A DNA stretch of 64,000 bases from Rhodocaloribacter litoris (GCF_011682235.2 NZ_CP076718.1:3892400-3956399), one strand, 5' to 3'. Shown: positions 53,863 through 63,602, counted from the stretch's first letter. Notes: a model not told the origin generated them from the letters alone. A program made the numbers and translations.

Positions 53863-53892
53863 AAAAAGCCCGGTCGGGGGACCGGGCTTTTT
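53863..53892 (-). terminator. Rho-independent terminator of the cold-shock gene
   Basis: Twelve-base perfect arms (AAAAAGCCCGGT, 53863-53874, and its complement, 53881-53892) surround a 6-base loop. On the minus strand a T-run closes the hairpin, about 23 bp after the csp stop. It is strong and isolates csp from the VOC gene. Confidence 0.9.
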
Positions 53893-53915
53893 CGTGGCGT
53901 GTTGCGAAAGCGGGC

Positions 53916-54125
53916 TCAGTCGAGCCGCTGAACGTTCGTGGCGCTGAGACCCTTGGGGGTGCGTTCCACATCATATTCCACTTCCTCACCCTCGCGCAGG
54001 CCGTCGTTCCAGCCAAGGCCGTTGACGTTGTTGCGGTGCACGAAGACGTCTTTGCTGCCGTCCGCCGGTTCAATGAAGCCGTAGCCTTTGTCCACATTGA
54101 ACCATTTTACCTTACCGTGTGCCAT
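53916..54125 (-). CDS. Cold-shock domain protein
   Basis: The 69-residue CSD protein has RNP1 KGYGFIEP and RNP2 DVFVHRNN, and starts MAHGKVKWFNVDK. It binds single-stranded RNA/DNA and acts as RNA chaperone. It is followed by a strong terminator and shares a 252-bp divergent spacer with blaI. Confidence 0.96.
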   Translation of the reverse strand: MAHGKVKWFNVDKGYGFIEPADGSKDVFVHRNNVNGLGWNDGLREGEEVEYDVERTPKGLSATNVQRLD

Positions 54126-54240
54126 TGTGTTGTACTTGGATTGCTCCGCGGTGCGCGCGCTCAAAGACCAACCTGAAGAACCCCGCTGCACGAGGTGCCC
54201 GAAGTGCCTAAAGGGGATTTGACGTCGTACCGGGGAGGTG

Positions 54241-54253
54241 TTACAGGGTGTAA
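54241..54253. promoter_or_regulatory. Candidate BlaI operator (TTACA-N3-TGTAA)
   Basis: The perfect dyad TTACAGGGTGTAA carries the TACA/TGTA half-sites characteristic of BlaI/MecI operators. It lies in the csp-blaI divergent spacer, 125 bp before blaI. Binding is an inference from the adjacent regulator gene. Confidence 0.45.
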
Positions 54254-54346
54254 TGATAGGGCGTCAACGCGCGGGGTGTCCGAAGGTTCGCCCGGTGAAA
54301 AAAATTTTTTCCGTCGTGCGGCAACTCTGGAAAGAATCGATTGTAT

Positions 54347-54362
54347 TACTATCAAGTTAGTA
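54347..54362. promoter_or_regulatory. Second candidate BlaI operator near the blaI start
   Basis: The dyad TACTA-N6-TAGTA lies 15 bp before the blaI start codon and is extended by TAGTACTA (54358-54365). Outer half-sites match the TACTAC...GTAGTA type of mec operators, though the inner TACA/TGTA is absent. Autorepression would be typical for this family. Confidence 0.5.
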
Positions 54363-54377
54363 CTATCCAGGACGTAG

Positions 54378-54797
54378 ATGGCATTCGATTCGCTCATGCG
54401 CAGAAAGAAGTCGCTGATACCGCTTGGTGAGACCGAGATGGAGGTATTGCAGCACGTCTGGAGTCTGGGGCGTGCCACGGTGGCGGAGGTGCATGCCCGC
54501 CTGCTGAAGGAGCGGCGCGTGGCCTATACCACCGTCATGACCGTGATGAAGAATCTGGCCGACAAGGGGTATCTGGGGTTCGATCGGGAAGGCAACACGT
54601 ACGTCTATCACCCGGCCCGTTCTCCCGAAGAGGTGCGCCACAGCCTGCTCAAGGGGCTGTTGCAGAAGGTGTTCCGCGGTTCGCCGTCGGCCCTGGTGCA
54701 GACCCTGGTACGGCACGAGCCGCTCTCCGAGGCGGAACGGGCGGCCCTGCTCCGGCTGATTGAAAGCATCGAAGACGACGATGGAGACACTGCTTGA
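54378..54797 (+). CDS. blaI: BlaI/MecI/CopY family repressor
   Basis: The 139-residue winged-helix repressor has the N-terminal ETEMEVLQHVWSLGRATVAEV and recognition helix YTTVMTVMKNLADKGYLG, then a helical dimerization tail (KGLLQKVFRGSPSALVQTLV) with the area that partner proteases usually cleave. It overlaps the next gene (BlaR1-type) by 17 bp. Homologues keep penicillinase or copper genes silent until cleaved; no beta-lactamase is in this window. Confidence 0.92.
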   Translation: MAFDSLMRRKKSLIPLGETEMEVLQHVWSLGRATVAEVHARLLKERRVAYTTVMTVMKNLADKGYLGFDREGNTYVYHPARSPEEVRHSLLKGLLQKVFRGSPSALVQTLVRHEPLSEAERAALLRLIESIEDDDGDTA

Positions 54798-56154
54798 GCT
54801 GCTCTACCGGCTGGGGAGCGGTGCCCTGTCGCACTTCTGGATTCCGGTGCTGGTCTGGACCCTGGTGGCCCTGCCGGTTTACCTGGTGCTGCGATGGCGG
54901 GGAAGCCTCTGGCCGGAGGGAGGGTACCACGTGCTGCGGGCGTTGCTCTTCGCATTGCCGCTCGGGGTGATGCTCGGGGCGACGACCGGGCAGGTGCTGG
55001 TGCGGTTGCCCGGTTTCGTTTCGGTCGATCCGTTGCGCCCGGACGGCGCGGGTGCGGTGTTGCCGGGCGTTGTCGCGACGGCGGGCGAAGGGGCGGGGTG
55101 GGGGCTGCTGCCGCTGGTCGGGTTGTTCACGCTGGGGACCGCCGTCGTCACGCTCTGGCAGCTTGGCCGGCTGCTGTGCCGGTTTCGTGCCCTGAGATCC
55201 GTGCGCCGGTGTCTCGCCCCCGTGGCGCCGGAGCGGGTGCCGGAGTGCGACGTGCTGGCCCGCCGCCTTCGTCTCCGGCGGAAAGTTCACCTGGCCACCC
55301 TGCCCGGGGACGTGGTGCCGATGACGTTCGGGGTTCGGAAGCCGGTTGTGGTGTTACCGGAAGCCCTGCTGGCGGATCCGTCCAGGCGGTATCTGGCGCT
55401 TGCACACGAACTCGTTCACGTCCGGCGACACGATTTCCTTTTCCACGGCATCGAGGGGTCGATTGCGGCGGTCTTTGCCTTTCACCCGCTGGTGGATCGG
55501 CTCTGCCGGGCCATCGGCGGGTATCGAGAGCTGGTGTGCGACCGGGAGGTGCTGGCGCTGACGGGATGCGGGCGCCGGCGCTATGCCACGTTGCTTTTCA
55601 GTTTTCTCGTTTCCACGCGCCATGTCCGTACCGTTGCGGTCGGAATGGCTGAGTCCTCTCACCTGACACAACGTATCCAAGCCATGAAAAACAACCGGAA
55701 ACTCGTCTCACGTTTTTCGAAACGCACTGCACTGGTGCTGGGGCTTGTGGTCCTGGCCGGCGGCACGTTCATCGTGGCCTGCACCGATTTCGTCGGGAGC
55801 GATGTCGATGAACCGGCGGCAGAAGCAGCGCTTCAGAAGACCGGGCAGGAGACCTTTATCGTCGTCGAGCGGATGCCGGAATTGATCGGTGGCCTGGCCT
55901 CGATCCAGAGCAAGATCCGCTATCCGGAGATCGCCAGGAAAGCGGGCGTCGAAGGGCGCGTCATCGTGCAGTTCACGGTCGACGAGGAAGGCCGTGTCGT
56001 CGACCCGGAGGTGGTCCGGGGAATCGGCGCCGGGTGCGACGAGGAGGCCATCCGTGCCGTCATGGAGGCCAGGTTCGTTCCGGGCATGCAGGGCGGCAAG
56101 GTGGTGCCGGTGCGGATGACGATCCCGATCTCGTTCCGGTTGCCGCGCGATTGA
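54781..56154 (+). CDS. BlaR1-like M56 metallopeptidase fused to a TonB C-terminal domain
   Basis: The 457-residue protein has three to four N-terminal membrane helices (about 20-38, 50-75, 108-135) and a cytosolic zinc peptidase with H209-E-L-V-H213 and the downstream ligand region YRELVCDRE (E250). A further helix lies near 322-340. The last domain (about 365-457) is a TonB-type C-terminal fold (PEIARKAGVEGRVIVQFTVD) in place of a penicillin-binding sensor. It likely cleaves BlaI in response to a periplasmic signal. The start METLLELL overlaps blaI. Confidence 0.88.
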   Translation: METLLELLYRLGSGALSHFWIPVLVWTLVALPVYLVLRWRGSLWPEGGYHVLRALLFALPLGVMLGATTGQVLVRLPGFVSVDPLRPDGAGAVLPGVVATAGEGAGWGLLPLVGLFTLGTAVVTLWQLGRLLCRFRALRSVRRCLAPVAPERVPECDVLARRLRLRRKVHLATLPGDVVPMTFGVRKPVVVLPEALLADPSRRYLALAHELVHVRRHDFLFHGIEGSIAAVFAFHPLVDRLCRAIGGYRELVCDREVLALTGCGRRRYATLLFSFLVSTRHVRTVAVGMAESSHLTQRIQAMKNNRKLVSRFSKRTALVLGLVVLAGGTFIVACTDFVGSDVDEPAAEAALQKTGQETFIVVERMPELIGGLASIQSKIRYPEIARKAGVEGRVIVQFTVDEEGRVVDPEVVRGIGAGCDEEAIRAVMEARFVPGMQGGKVVPVRMTIPISFRLPRD

Positions 56155-56217
56155 ACGTCCGGTCACCGGGCCACCAGCTCGATGCGGCGGTTGGCCGCCC
56201 GGCCTGCTTCCCTTGCA

Positions 56218-56259
56218 AAGCAACGGCCCCGGCATCGCCAGGATACCGGGGCCTTGCTT
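56218..56259. terminator. Bidirectional hairpin between blaR1 and lpdA
   Basis: Arms AAGCAA and GGCCCCGG (56218-56232, one bulged C) pair with CCGGGGCC and TTGCTT (56246-56259). The 14-bp stem lies between convergent stops and has short T/A runs on both sides, so it can serve both genes. Confidence 0.7.
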
Positions 56260-56278
56260 CCCGTACGGTAAAGTCGGT

Positions 56279-57694
56279 TCAGATGTTGATCGGCATGCCG
56301 TAGGCGGCGCGGGTGGCCTCCATCACGGCCTCCGAGAGGGTCGGGTGCGGGTGGATGGCCTCCATGATCTCGTGGGCCGTCGTTTCGAGGACCCGGGCCG
56401 TGACTGCCTCGGCGATCAGTTCGGTGGCGTCGTAGCCGATGATGTGGCAGCCCAGGAATTCGCCGTACTTGGCGTCGTAGATCACCTTCACGAAGCCCTC
56501 GGTATGGCCCAGCGCCGAGGCCTTGCCGGAGGCCGTGAAGGGGAACTTGCCGACCTTGACCTCATAGCCGGCCTCCTTTGCCGCCTGTTCGGTGTAGCCG
56601 ACCGAGGCGATCTGCGGCTGGCAGTACGTGCAGCCCGGGATGTTCTTCTTGTCGAGCGGGTGGACGTCCAGGCCGGCGATCTTCTCCACGCAGAGGATGC
56701 CTTCGTGGCTGGCCTTGTGGGCGAGCCAGGGCGGGCCGGCCACGTCGCCGATGGCGTAGATGCCCGGCACGTTCGTCCGGCCAAAGCCGTCGACCACGAT
56801 GGCGCCGCGCTCGGTCTTGACGCCGACCGTCTCCAGGCCGAGGTTCTCGATGTTGCCCACGACGCCGACGGCCGAGAGCACCTGGTCGCACTCGATGACC
56901 TCCTCGCCCTTTTTCGTCTTCACCTTCACCTTGAGCGTCTTGCCCTTCGTGTCGACGCCCAGCACCTCGGCACTCGTCATCACGTTGATGCCGGCCTTTT
57001 TGAACTGGCGGGCCAGCTCCTTCGACACGTCGGCATCCTCGACCGGTACGATGCGGTCCATCACCTCGATGAGGGTGACCTCGGTGCCCATGTGGTGGTA
57101 GAAGTAGGCAAACTCGACGCCGATGGCGCCGGCGCCGACGACCACGAGCCGCTTCGGTTGCGTGGTCTGGAGCATCGCTTCCTTGTACGTGATGATCTTC
57201 TTCCCGTCGACGGGCAGCGGGGGGATCTCGCGGGCGCGGGCTCCGGTGGCCAGAATGATGTGCTTCGCCTCGACGGTCCGCGCCTCCCCGATCTTTTCCC
57301 CGTCCATGTTCTCCGACGGCTGCACGTCGATCTTGCCCTTCCCGGTGAGGCGGCCGTAGCCGTAGAGGACGTCGATCTTGTTCTTCTTCATCAGGAAGTC
57401 GACGCCCTTGTTCATCTTGTCGGCGACGGCCCGGCTGCGTGCGATGACCTTTGGAAAGTCGGGCTTGACCTGCCCGGCGAGGCCGTAGGCTTCCAGGTGC
57501 TTGCCGTACTCCATCAGCTCGGCGCTCTTGAGGAGGGCTTTCGTGGGGATGCAGCCGATGTTGAGGCAGACGCCGCCGAGCTTGTTCTTCTCGATGACGG
57601 CGGTCTTGAAGCCGAGCTGGCTGGCCCGGATGGCGGTCTCGTAGCCGCCCGGCCCCGTGCCGATGACGACCACGTCGTACTGGGAAGTTGCCAT
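56279..57694 (-). CDS. lpdA: Dihydrolipoyl dehydrogenase
   Basis: The 471-residue flavoprotein disulfide reductase has the FAD motif VVIGTGPGGYETAI, redox cysteines C43 and C48 in GGVCLNIGCIPTK, the NAD motif VVGAGAIGVEFAY, the second FAD motif TNVPGIYAIGD and C-terminal HPHPTLSE with the catalytic His-Glu. It re-oxidises lipoamide in pyruvate, 2-oxoglutarate or glycine-cleavage complexes. No E1/E2 genes are adjacent. Confidence 0.96.
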   Translation of the reverse strand: MATSQYDVVVIGTGPGGYETAIRASQLGFKTAVIEKNKLGGVCLNIGCIPTKALLKSAELMEYGKHLEAYGLAGQVKPDFPKVIARSRAVADKMNKGVDFLMKKNKIDVLYGYGRLTGKGKIDVQPSENMDGEKIGEARTVEAKHIILATGARAREIPPLPVDGKKIITYKEAMLQTTQPKRLVVVGAGAIGVEFAYFYHHMGTEVTLIEVMDRIVPVEDADVSKELARQFKKAGINVMTSAEVLGVDTKGKTLKVKVKTKKGEEVIECDQVLSAVGVVGNIENLGLETVGVKTERGAIVVDGFGRTNVPGIYAIGDVAGPPWLAHKASHEGILCVEKIAGLDVHPLDKKNIPGCTYCQPQIASVGYTEQAAKEAGYEVKVGKFPFTASGKASALGHTEGFVKVIYDAKYGEFLGCHIIGYDATELIAEAVTARVLETTAHEIMEAIHPHPTLSEAVMEATRAAYGMPINI

Positions 57695-58042
57695 AGGGAT
57701 CTATCGGTGGAGTTCGGAAAATCGCAAAAAAAAGCGGGACGCGTCAAAATACGGGGTGCGGCGCACCGGTGCCAAAAAGCACTGGAGGGGACGAGAAAAG
57801 CTTGTGTGAAAAAGGGGGCGCACCGGTGACGAAACTCCGGGTATGCCTGCCCGGAGAAGAATCCGTCAAGATGGAGAAAAGCCCTGCACCGCCCTTTCCG
57901 GATGGACCCGTATCGTGGTTTTTGGGTTCAATTATGGGTATTTTGAGCAGATTTTATTCCGGTTGTGATGCCGGGGCCCGGCAGGGGGGCCGGGCCTGTT
58001 TTGCGTCGCACCGCTACGTTGTCCCACCACGAGACCGGTTGC
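57695..58042. other. Divergent spacer between lpdA and gyrA
   Basis: These 348 bp hold no convincing gene. An AT-rich patch (57930-57960) contains TATTTTGA on the plus strand, and TACGTTGT at 58015-58022 lies 21 bp before the gyrA start. Either could be a gyrA promoter element. No RNA gene or repeat was recognised. Confidence 0.5.
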
Positions 58043-60616
58043 ATGGAACAGGATAGAAGACGCGTCATCCCGATCAACATCGAGGAGGAGATGAAGTCCT
58101 CCTACATCGACTATTCGATGTCGGTCATCGTCAGCCGGGCCCTGCCGGACGTGCGCGACGGGCTCAAGCCCGTGCACCGGCGGGTGCTCTACGGGATGAG
58201 CGAGCTGGGGTTGACTGCGGGCAGTGCCTACAAGAAGAGCGCCCGCATCGTCGGGGAGGTGCTCGGCAAGTACCACCCCCATGGCGACTCGGCCGTCTAC
58301 GACACGATGGTACGCATGGCGCAGGACTTCTCCATGCGCTACCCGCTCGTCGACGGGCAGGGAAACTTCGGCTCGGTCGATGGCGATGCGGCGGCGGCCA
58401 TGCGCTACACCGAGGCCCGGCTGACCCGCCTGGCCGAGGAACTCCTCCGTGACATCGACAAGGACACGGTCGACTTCCAGGAGAACTTCGACGGCTCGCT
58501 CCAGGAGCCGGAGGTGTTGCCGGCTGCCTTCCCCAGCCTGCTCGTCAACGGGGCCGACGGCATCGCCGTGGGCATGGCCACGAAGATCCCACCCCACAAC
58601 CTCGGCGAGGCCGTCGACGCGGTCGTGGCCTACATCCGCAACCGGGACATCAGCGTCGACGAGCTGATGAAATACCTGCCGGCCCCGGACTTTCCCACGG
58701 GGGGGATCATCTACGGCTATGCGGGGGTGCGGGAGGCCTATCACACCGGGCGCGGCCGGGTCATCATGCGGGCCAGGATGCACGAGGAGGAGATCCGGCC
58801 GGGGCGGCAGGCCCTCATCATCACCGAGATCCCGTATCAGGTCAACAAGAGTGCGCTCATCGAAAAGATCGCCGCGCTGGCGAGGGAAAAGCGCATCGAC
58901 GGCATTGCGGACCTGCGGGACGAGAGTGACCGCGAGGGCATGCGCATCGTCGTCGAACTGCGCAAGGACGCCGTGCCGCTGGTGGTGCAGAACCAGCTCT
59001 ACAAGTACACCCCCTGCCAGCAGACCTTCGGGGTGAACATGGTGGCGCTGGTGGGCGGCCGCCCGCGCACGCTGACGCTGAAAGAGATGATCCAGCACTA
59101 CGTCGAGCACCGGCACGAGGTCGTCGTGCGCCGGACGACGTACGAGCTGCGCAAGGCCGAGGAGCGGGCGCACGTGCTCGAAGGCCTGACCATTGCCCTG
59201 GACCACCTCGACGCCGTCATCACCATCATCCGGCATGCCCCGGATACGGAGACGGCCCGCGCCAACCTGATGGCCGGCGTTTTGCCCGCCGGCCTGACGC
59301 CGGCGCAGCGCGAGCGGCTCGGCCTGCCCCTGCACGAGGGCTCTCTCTTTGCGCTCACCGAAAAGCAGGCCGATGCCATCCTGGCCCTGCGCCTGAGCCG
59401 CCTGACCGGCCTGGAACGGCAGAAGATCGAGGAAGAGTACCGGGCCGTCCTGCAGGAGATCGAGCGCCTCCGAAGCATTCTCGCCAGCGAGCCGCTCCGC
59501 CTCCAACTCATCATCGACGAGCTGCTGGAGATCAAGGCGAAGTTCGCCGACGCCCGCCGCACGGAGATCGACTATGCCGGCGGCGACGACCTGCTCATCG
59601 AAGACCTGATCGAGGACGAACAGGTCGTCGTGACCGTCTCGCACCAGGGCCTGATCAAGCGCACCAGTATTTCCGAGTACCGCAAGCAGGGGCGCGGCGG
59701 CGTCGGGATGCGCGGCAGCGGCATGCGCGATGAGGACTACATCGAGCACCTCTTTGTCTCCTTCAACCACGACTACCTGCTCTTCTTTACCGATCAGGGC
59801 CGCTGCTACTGGCTCCGCGTCTATGAAATCCCCGAGGGCAGCCGCACCAGCAAGGGACGCTCCATCCGCAACCTGATCCAGATTGCCCCCGATGACCGCG
59901 TCCGGGCCGTGCTGGCCGTGCGCAAGGAGGACTTCCTCGATCCGGATTTCCTCGAAAACCATTACGTGCTCATGGCCACGCGAAAAGGACTGGTGAAGAA
60001 GACTTCGCTGGAGGCCTTCAGCCGCCCCCGCGTCGACGGCATCATCGCCATCGACATCATGGAGGAGGATGAGTTGATCGAGGCCAAGCTGACCGACGGA
60101 GAGGCGGACGTGATCCTGGCTTCCTCCAGCGGGCTGGCCATCCGCTTCCGGGAACAGGACGTGCGTCCGATGGGGCGCAATACGCGCGGCGTGCGCGGCA
60201 TCAGCCTGGGATCGGGCGAACGGGTTGTCGGGATGGTGGTCATCGCCGGCGGCGAGGAGCGCGACGTCCTGGCCATCAGCGCCAACGGCTACGGCAAACG
60301 CACCCTGCTCGACGACTACCGCGTGCAGACGCGCGGCGGCAAGGGGATCATCACCCTCAAGACGACCGTCAAGACGGGCCCCCTCGTAGCCATCAAGGGG
60401 GTGCAGGAGACCGACGACCTGATGATTTCGACCCACAACGGCATCATGATCCGCATGCACGTGGGGGACATCAGCGTCTTCGGGCGCAACACGCAGGGCG
60501 TGCGCCTGATCAACCTGAAGCCCGGTGACGCCATCGCCGACGTGACGCGCGTGGTCACCGAAGAGGAGGAGCAGGAGAGCGCGACGGCCGGCACCCCGGT
60601 CCTCTCAGCCGACTGA
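58043..60616 (+). CDS. gyrA: DNA gyrase subunit A
   Basis: The 857-residue subunit has the catalytic tyrosine Y122 in AMRYTEARL (numbering as in E. coli). The quinolone-resistance region [20 protein letters not shown] keeps S83 and D87, the sensitive state. The C-terminal beta-pinwheel (about 505-840) has the GyrA-box-like QGRGGVG and repeated RG.G/R-x-x-K units. It introduces negative supercoils with GyrB. The ATG at 58043 gives the standard start [21 protein letters not shown] strong terminator follows. Confidence 0.97.
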   Translation: MEQDRRRVIPINIEEEMKSSYIDYSMSVIVSRALPDVRDGLKPVHRRVLYGMSELGLTAGSAYKKSARIVGEVLGKYHPHGDSAVYDTMVRMAQDFSMRYPLVDGQGNFGSVDGDAAAAMRYTEARLTRLAEELLRDIDKDTVDFQENFDGSLQEPEVLPAAFPSLLVNGADGIAVGMATKIPPHNLGEAVDAVVAYIRNRDISVDELMKYLPAPDFPTGGIIYGYAGVREAYHTGRGRVIMRARMHEEEIRPGRQALIITEIPYQVNKSALIEKIAALAREKRIDGIADLRDESDREGMRIVVELRKDAVPLVVQNQLYKYTPCQQTFGVNMVALVGGRPRTLTLKEMIQHYVEHRHEVVVRRTTYELRKAEERAHVLEGLTIALDHLDAVITIIRHAPDTETARANLMAGVLPAGLTPAQRERLGLPLHEGSLFALTEKQADAILALRLSRLTGLERQKIEEEYRAVLQEIERLRSILASEPLRLQLIIDELLEIKAKFADARRTEIDYAGGDDLLIEDLIEDEQVVVTVSHQGLIKRTSISEYRKQGRGGVGMRGSGMRDEDYIEHLFVSFNHDYLLFFTDQGRCYWLRVYEIPEGSRTSKGRSIRNLIQIAPDDRVRAVLAVRKEDFLDPDFLENHYVLMATRKGLVKKTSLEAFSRPRVDGIIAIDIMEEDELIEAKLTDGEADVILASSSGLAIRFREQDVRPMGRNTRGVRGISLGSGERVVGMVVIAGGEERDVLAISANGYGKRTLLDDYRVQTRGGKGIITLKTTVKTGPLVAIKGVQETDDLMISTHNGIMIRMHVGDISVFGRNTQGVRLINLKPGDAIADVTRVVTEEEEQESATAGTPVLSAD

Positions 60617-60637
60617 CGCCCGGCGAAGTAACCAGCG

Positions 60638-60674
60638 AAAGGGGGACACCCGATGACGGGTGCCCCCCTTTTTT
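60638..60674 (+). terminator. Rho-independent terminator of gyrA
   Basis: Stem arms AAAGGGGG-A-CACCCG and CGGGTG-C-CCCCCTTT (one mismatch) with a 4-base loop ATGA end in six T residues. It lies 22 bp after the gyrA stop, before the convergent OmpA gene. Confidence 0.9.
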
Positions 60675-60703
60675 CCGCCGGGCATGGTCCGGTAAGGGCC
60701 GGC

Positions 60704-62233
60704 TTACCGGTCATGGTCCTGCCGGGGGATCGAGTCGGCACGCTGGTAGCGGGAGGCGCCTTCCTTCGTGGTGGTCGGAGCGGCGGCCCCCATGCCGTGC
60801 GTGCTGATGCGCTCGGCCGGGATCCCCTGGCTCACGTAGAAGGCGCGGACGGCCTCGGCGCGTGCGGTGGAGAGCTCGTCCGGGTTCCGCTCGTTGGCGG
60901 CGGCCCAGCCCTCGATGCGCACCTGCACCCGCTCACAGGCCGCGAGCACCTCGACGTTTTCCCGGAGGCGGATGCGGCCTTCCTCGGTCAGGGTCGACCC
61001 GTTGCGGTCGAAGTAGACCTCGTTCATGGTGAGGAGCGAGGCGCAGAACGGCGGCTCGTAGGGGACGACCGGGATCGTCAGGGTCTCGGTGTCCGTGCCG
61101 TGCTCGTTCGTGACCGTCAGGCTTACCTCATACGTGCCCGGCTCGGAGAACGTATGGGAGAACCGCTCGCCCTCGGCCGTGGTGCCGTCGTTGACCTGCC
61201 AGCGGTAGGCCAGCGGGGCGTCCCCGGTCACGGTGGCCGTGAAGGTTACCTCGGTCTGCGTGTCGGGGGCCGTCGGCGAGGCCGTCAGGGATACGATCTG
61301 TGCCGGCACGGGCGGCGGCACCACCTCGACGGTAAACGTCTCCGTGTCGGTGCTGCGGTCGTTTTCGGCGGTGAAGGCGACCGTGTAGGTGCCCGGCCTG
61401 TCATACGCGTGCCGGACGGTCACGCCGCGTCCCTCGGTGCCGTCGCCGAAGGTCCACGTGTAGCTGACCGGCTGCGTGGCCGATTCCAGGTTGGTGTCGG
61501 CGGTGAAGGTGCCTGTCTCACCGACCTGAAGGGTGGCCGGACCGCTGATCCCGTAGACCTGTACCGGCGAGAAGGCTTTTCGGAAGCTGTACTTCACGCC
61601 GAAGGTCAACCCGTTGAGGGCATCGACGCTCCCGAACCCGCCGTCGGTGGTGCCGTCCACGGCCGCGTCGTCGAGGCTGAAATCGGTGTTCCATTCAAAC
61701 ACCAGCGAGGTGCGGCCGGAGACGGCCACATCCAGGCCGAGCCCTGCGGACGGGCCCCAGCCGATCGGCCGGTCGCCGGTCACGGGGTCCTGGAAGCCGA
61801 GGGTTGCGTTGGCACCGGCCTGCACGAAGGGGGCCACCCGCCAGCGATCGCCCATGATCGTATAGCGGAACAGCAGGTTGAGCGTGTGCCGGTCGGTGTC
61901 GCGTCGTTCCTGTGGTTCAAGGGCATCTCCGAATTGGCGGATGACGGGATATTGTCCGTAGCGATAGCCCAGGCTCACGTCGAACCGCTGCGTGGCCTGA
62001 TAACCGAGCTCCAGCCCGGCGCTGATGGGCGCCTTGCCGTCTACCTTGAAGGCGTCCATGTTGAAGTTGAAGGGGGATCGCTCGTTGTCTCCCAGGTAGC
62101 TGGACAGCCCCACCTCGGGCTTTATGTAGAATGATTTGTCGGGACGTACGTTTTGCCCCTGGAGGCTTACCGGCCCCAGCAACAGGGCCAGCAGGGTAAA
62201 GATCAGGGGATGGAAAGATCGGGGTCGTTTCAT
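60704..62233 (-). CDS. OmpA family protein with outer-membrane barrel and two PKD domains
   Basis: The 509-residue protein has a signal peptide (1-26), an N-terminal beta-barrel-like region (about 30-230, with alternating strands such as LVFEWNTDFSLDD), two PKD/immunoglobulin-like repeats (about 240-320 and 325-405, both with YTWTFGDG or YRWQVNDG cores) and a C-terminal peptidoglycan-binding OmpA domain (about 410-509, YFDRNGSTLTEEGRIRLREN and STARAEAVRAFYVSQGI). It ties the outer membrane to the cell wall. The start MKRPRSF is the first ATG with a clean signal. Confidence 0.9.
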   Translation of the reverse strand: MKRPRSFHPLIFTLLALLLGPVSLQGQNVRPDKSFYIKPEVGLSSYLGDNERSPFNFNMDAFKVDGKAPISAGLELGYQATQRFDVSLGYRYGQYPVIRQFGDALEPQERRDTDRHTLNLLFRYTIMGDRWRVAPFVQAGANATLGFQDPVTGDRPIGWGPSAGLGLDVAVSGRTSLVFEWNTDFSLDDAAVDGTTDGGFGSVDALNGLTFGVKYSFRKAFSPVQVYGISGPATLQVGETGTFTADTNLESATQPVSYTWTFGDGTEGRGVTVRHAYDRPGTYTVAFTAENDRSTDTETFTVEVVPPPVPAQIVSLTASPTAPDTQTEVTFTATVTGDAPLAYRWQVNDGTTAEGERFSHTFSEPGTYEVSLTVTNEHGTDTETLTIPVVPYEPPFCASLLTMNEVYFDRNGSTLTEEGRIRLRENVEVLAACERVQVRIEGWAAANERNPDELSTARAEAVRAFYVSQGIPAERISTHGMGAAAPTTTKEGASRYQRADSIPRQDHDR

Positions 62234-62711
62234 GACGAATTCTATGGATGATGAACAGGCCAACGATGATCGGGAAATCAGAGCAGGCGCGTTGCGGGCC
62301 ATGCTCGACAGGAAAGTAGCGCCGGACGGGTGCGGGTGTCTGTAGGCGATACGGGAGAGGGTGTGTCAGACGGTCCGGTGCCTTCGGGTAGGAAGGAGAT
62401 GAAGTAACCTGTCAGAAAGATCTTACACGAAAACGGGCACCGGGACGAGGAACGTTGCCGGCTGCCCGGAGCCGTTGCCGGTGCGATTCGGGCAGGGCAA
62501 CCCGAACCCCGGGGTCCTCCGGCTTTAGGTGACGGGCGAAAGGTCGATACCCGAGACGGATGGACGGCTCAGGTGCCTTCAGGTTGGAAAAGGGACGGTT
62601 ACGTCATGAAGGCCGTGAGCCCGCATTGCCGGCCGCAGGTGCCCGCTGCTGCGTCAGATTTCCCATCTTGAGTGCCACCCCGGTCCTGTGTTCCATGAGC
62701 CGCACATAGAC
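62234..62711. other. Long divergent spacer between the OmpA-PKD gene and the HDOD gene
   Basis: A 478-bp stretch without a convincing gene. A 37-codon reading frame starting just beside the OmpA ATG is not believed. An 18-bp imperfect direct repeat (GGTGCCTTCGGGTAGGAA at 62377-62394 and a 16/18 copy at 62572-62589) is the only notable structure. I saw no tRNA, riboswitch or small RNA that I could name. Confidence 0.5.
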
Positions 62712-63602
62712 ATGACGGATACGCCTGTGGTGACCGGACTGCCCGGAGAACCGGACCTTTCCCTCCAGTTTCCTCCCCTTCCGAGATCGGTGGCGGAGGT
62801 CATGATCATGATGGCCGAGGAGAACGACGTTCCGGATACCCCCCGCCTCGTCGAGGTCATGCATACGGATCCGGTGCTGTCCATGGCGGTGTTGCGCCGT
62901 GTCAACTCGGCCTACTATGGCCTGCCGCGCCGCATCGGTGAGGTCCGGCAGGCGGTTTTCCTGCTCGGCTTTCACGAGGTGTGTAACCTGGTGCTGGCGG
63001 AGGCCATGCGGGAGCTGGGCGAAATCCTGAACACGCGCGAACAACGCGCGATCTTTCACCGGATGATGCAGCAAAGCCTGGGCACGGCCTTCTTTGCCCA
63101 GCACCTTGCCTTCCATTTCGAACTGCCGCATCGACTGATCGCCTACACGCTGGGGTTGTTGCATGTGGTCGGGCGCCTCGTGCTGCTCTACAACCTGCCC
63201 GACGCCTATGAGGCACTCTGGGCGACGAGCCGGGCCGGGACCGGGCCCCTTCCCGAGGAAGAGCGGGGGCTTCTGGGCTGCGACCACCAGGTGCTGACCG
63301 TGAAGGCCTGCCAGGCCTGGAACCTGCCCGATACCGTCACGACGGTGCTGGGGGGGCTGCCGGATCCGTCCGCTCTGGAACGGAAGGAACATCAGGCGCT
63401 GGCGTGGACGGTGGTCGTCGGCGCGGCGGCGACGAGCCGGCTCTGGACGCCGCAACCCGGACGAGAGACCGAAGCGAGGTGGCAACGAGGCGTGGCGAGC
63501 CTGGCGGCGCTCGTGGAGGTCACCCCCGCCATGCTCGTGGCATTGCTCGATGCGCAACGTGAACCGGCACTTCAGTATATTGCCTCGATGGAGGCCTCCT
63601 GA
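62712..63602 (+). CDS. HDOD domain protein
   Basis: The 296-residue protein has an HDOD domain (about 15-210) with the typical starts LPPLPRSVAEVM and EVMHTDPVLSMAVLRRVNSAYYGLPRRI, SVxxAV-like IGEVRQAVFLLGF and a later histidine-rich TLGLLHVVGRLV. HDOD proteins lack the metal-dependent phosphohydrolase site of HD-GYP enzymes and act as signalling adaptors. The helical C-terminus is not assigned. ATG 62712 is preferred to an upstream GTG at 62688. Confidence 0.88.
   Translation: MTDTPVVTGLPGEPDLSLQFPPLPRSVAEVMIMMAEENDVPDTPRLVEVMHTDPVLSMAVLRRVNSAYYGLPRRIGEVRQAVFLLGFHEVCNLVLAEAMRELGEILNTREQRAIFHRMMQQSLGTAFFAQHLAFHFELPHRLIAYTLGLLHVVGRLVLLYNLPDAYEALWATSRAGTGPLPEEERGLLGCDHQVLTVKACQAWNLPDTVTTVLGGLPDPSALERKEHQALAWTVVVGAAATSRLWTPQPGRETEARWQRGVASLAALVEVTPAMLVALLDAQREPALQYIASMEAS

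Noticed and set aside
57932-60460. 842-codon minus-strand frame opposite gyrA
   Set aside because: gyrA on the plus strand is unmistakable across the same bases; the antisense product has only low-complexity Asp/Val/Gly/Leu runs.
62231-62345. 37-codon frame at the divergent start of the OmpA gene
   Set aside because: Its ATG overlaps the OmpA start on the opposite strand, there is no Shine-Dalgarno and the peptide has no recognisable features; retained only as intergenic.
62234-62711. Cyclic di-GMP (GEMM) riboswitch before the HDOD gene
   Set aside because: Searched by eye because HDOD proteins are signalling proteins, but the conserved GEMM core was not found.
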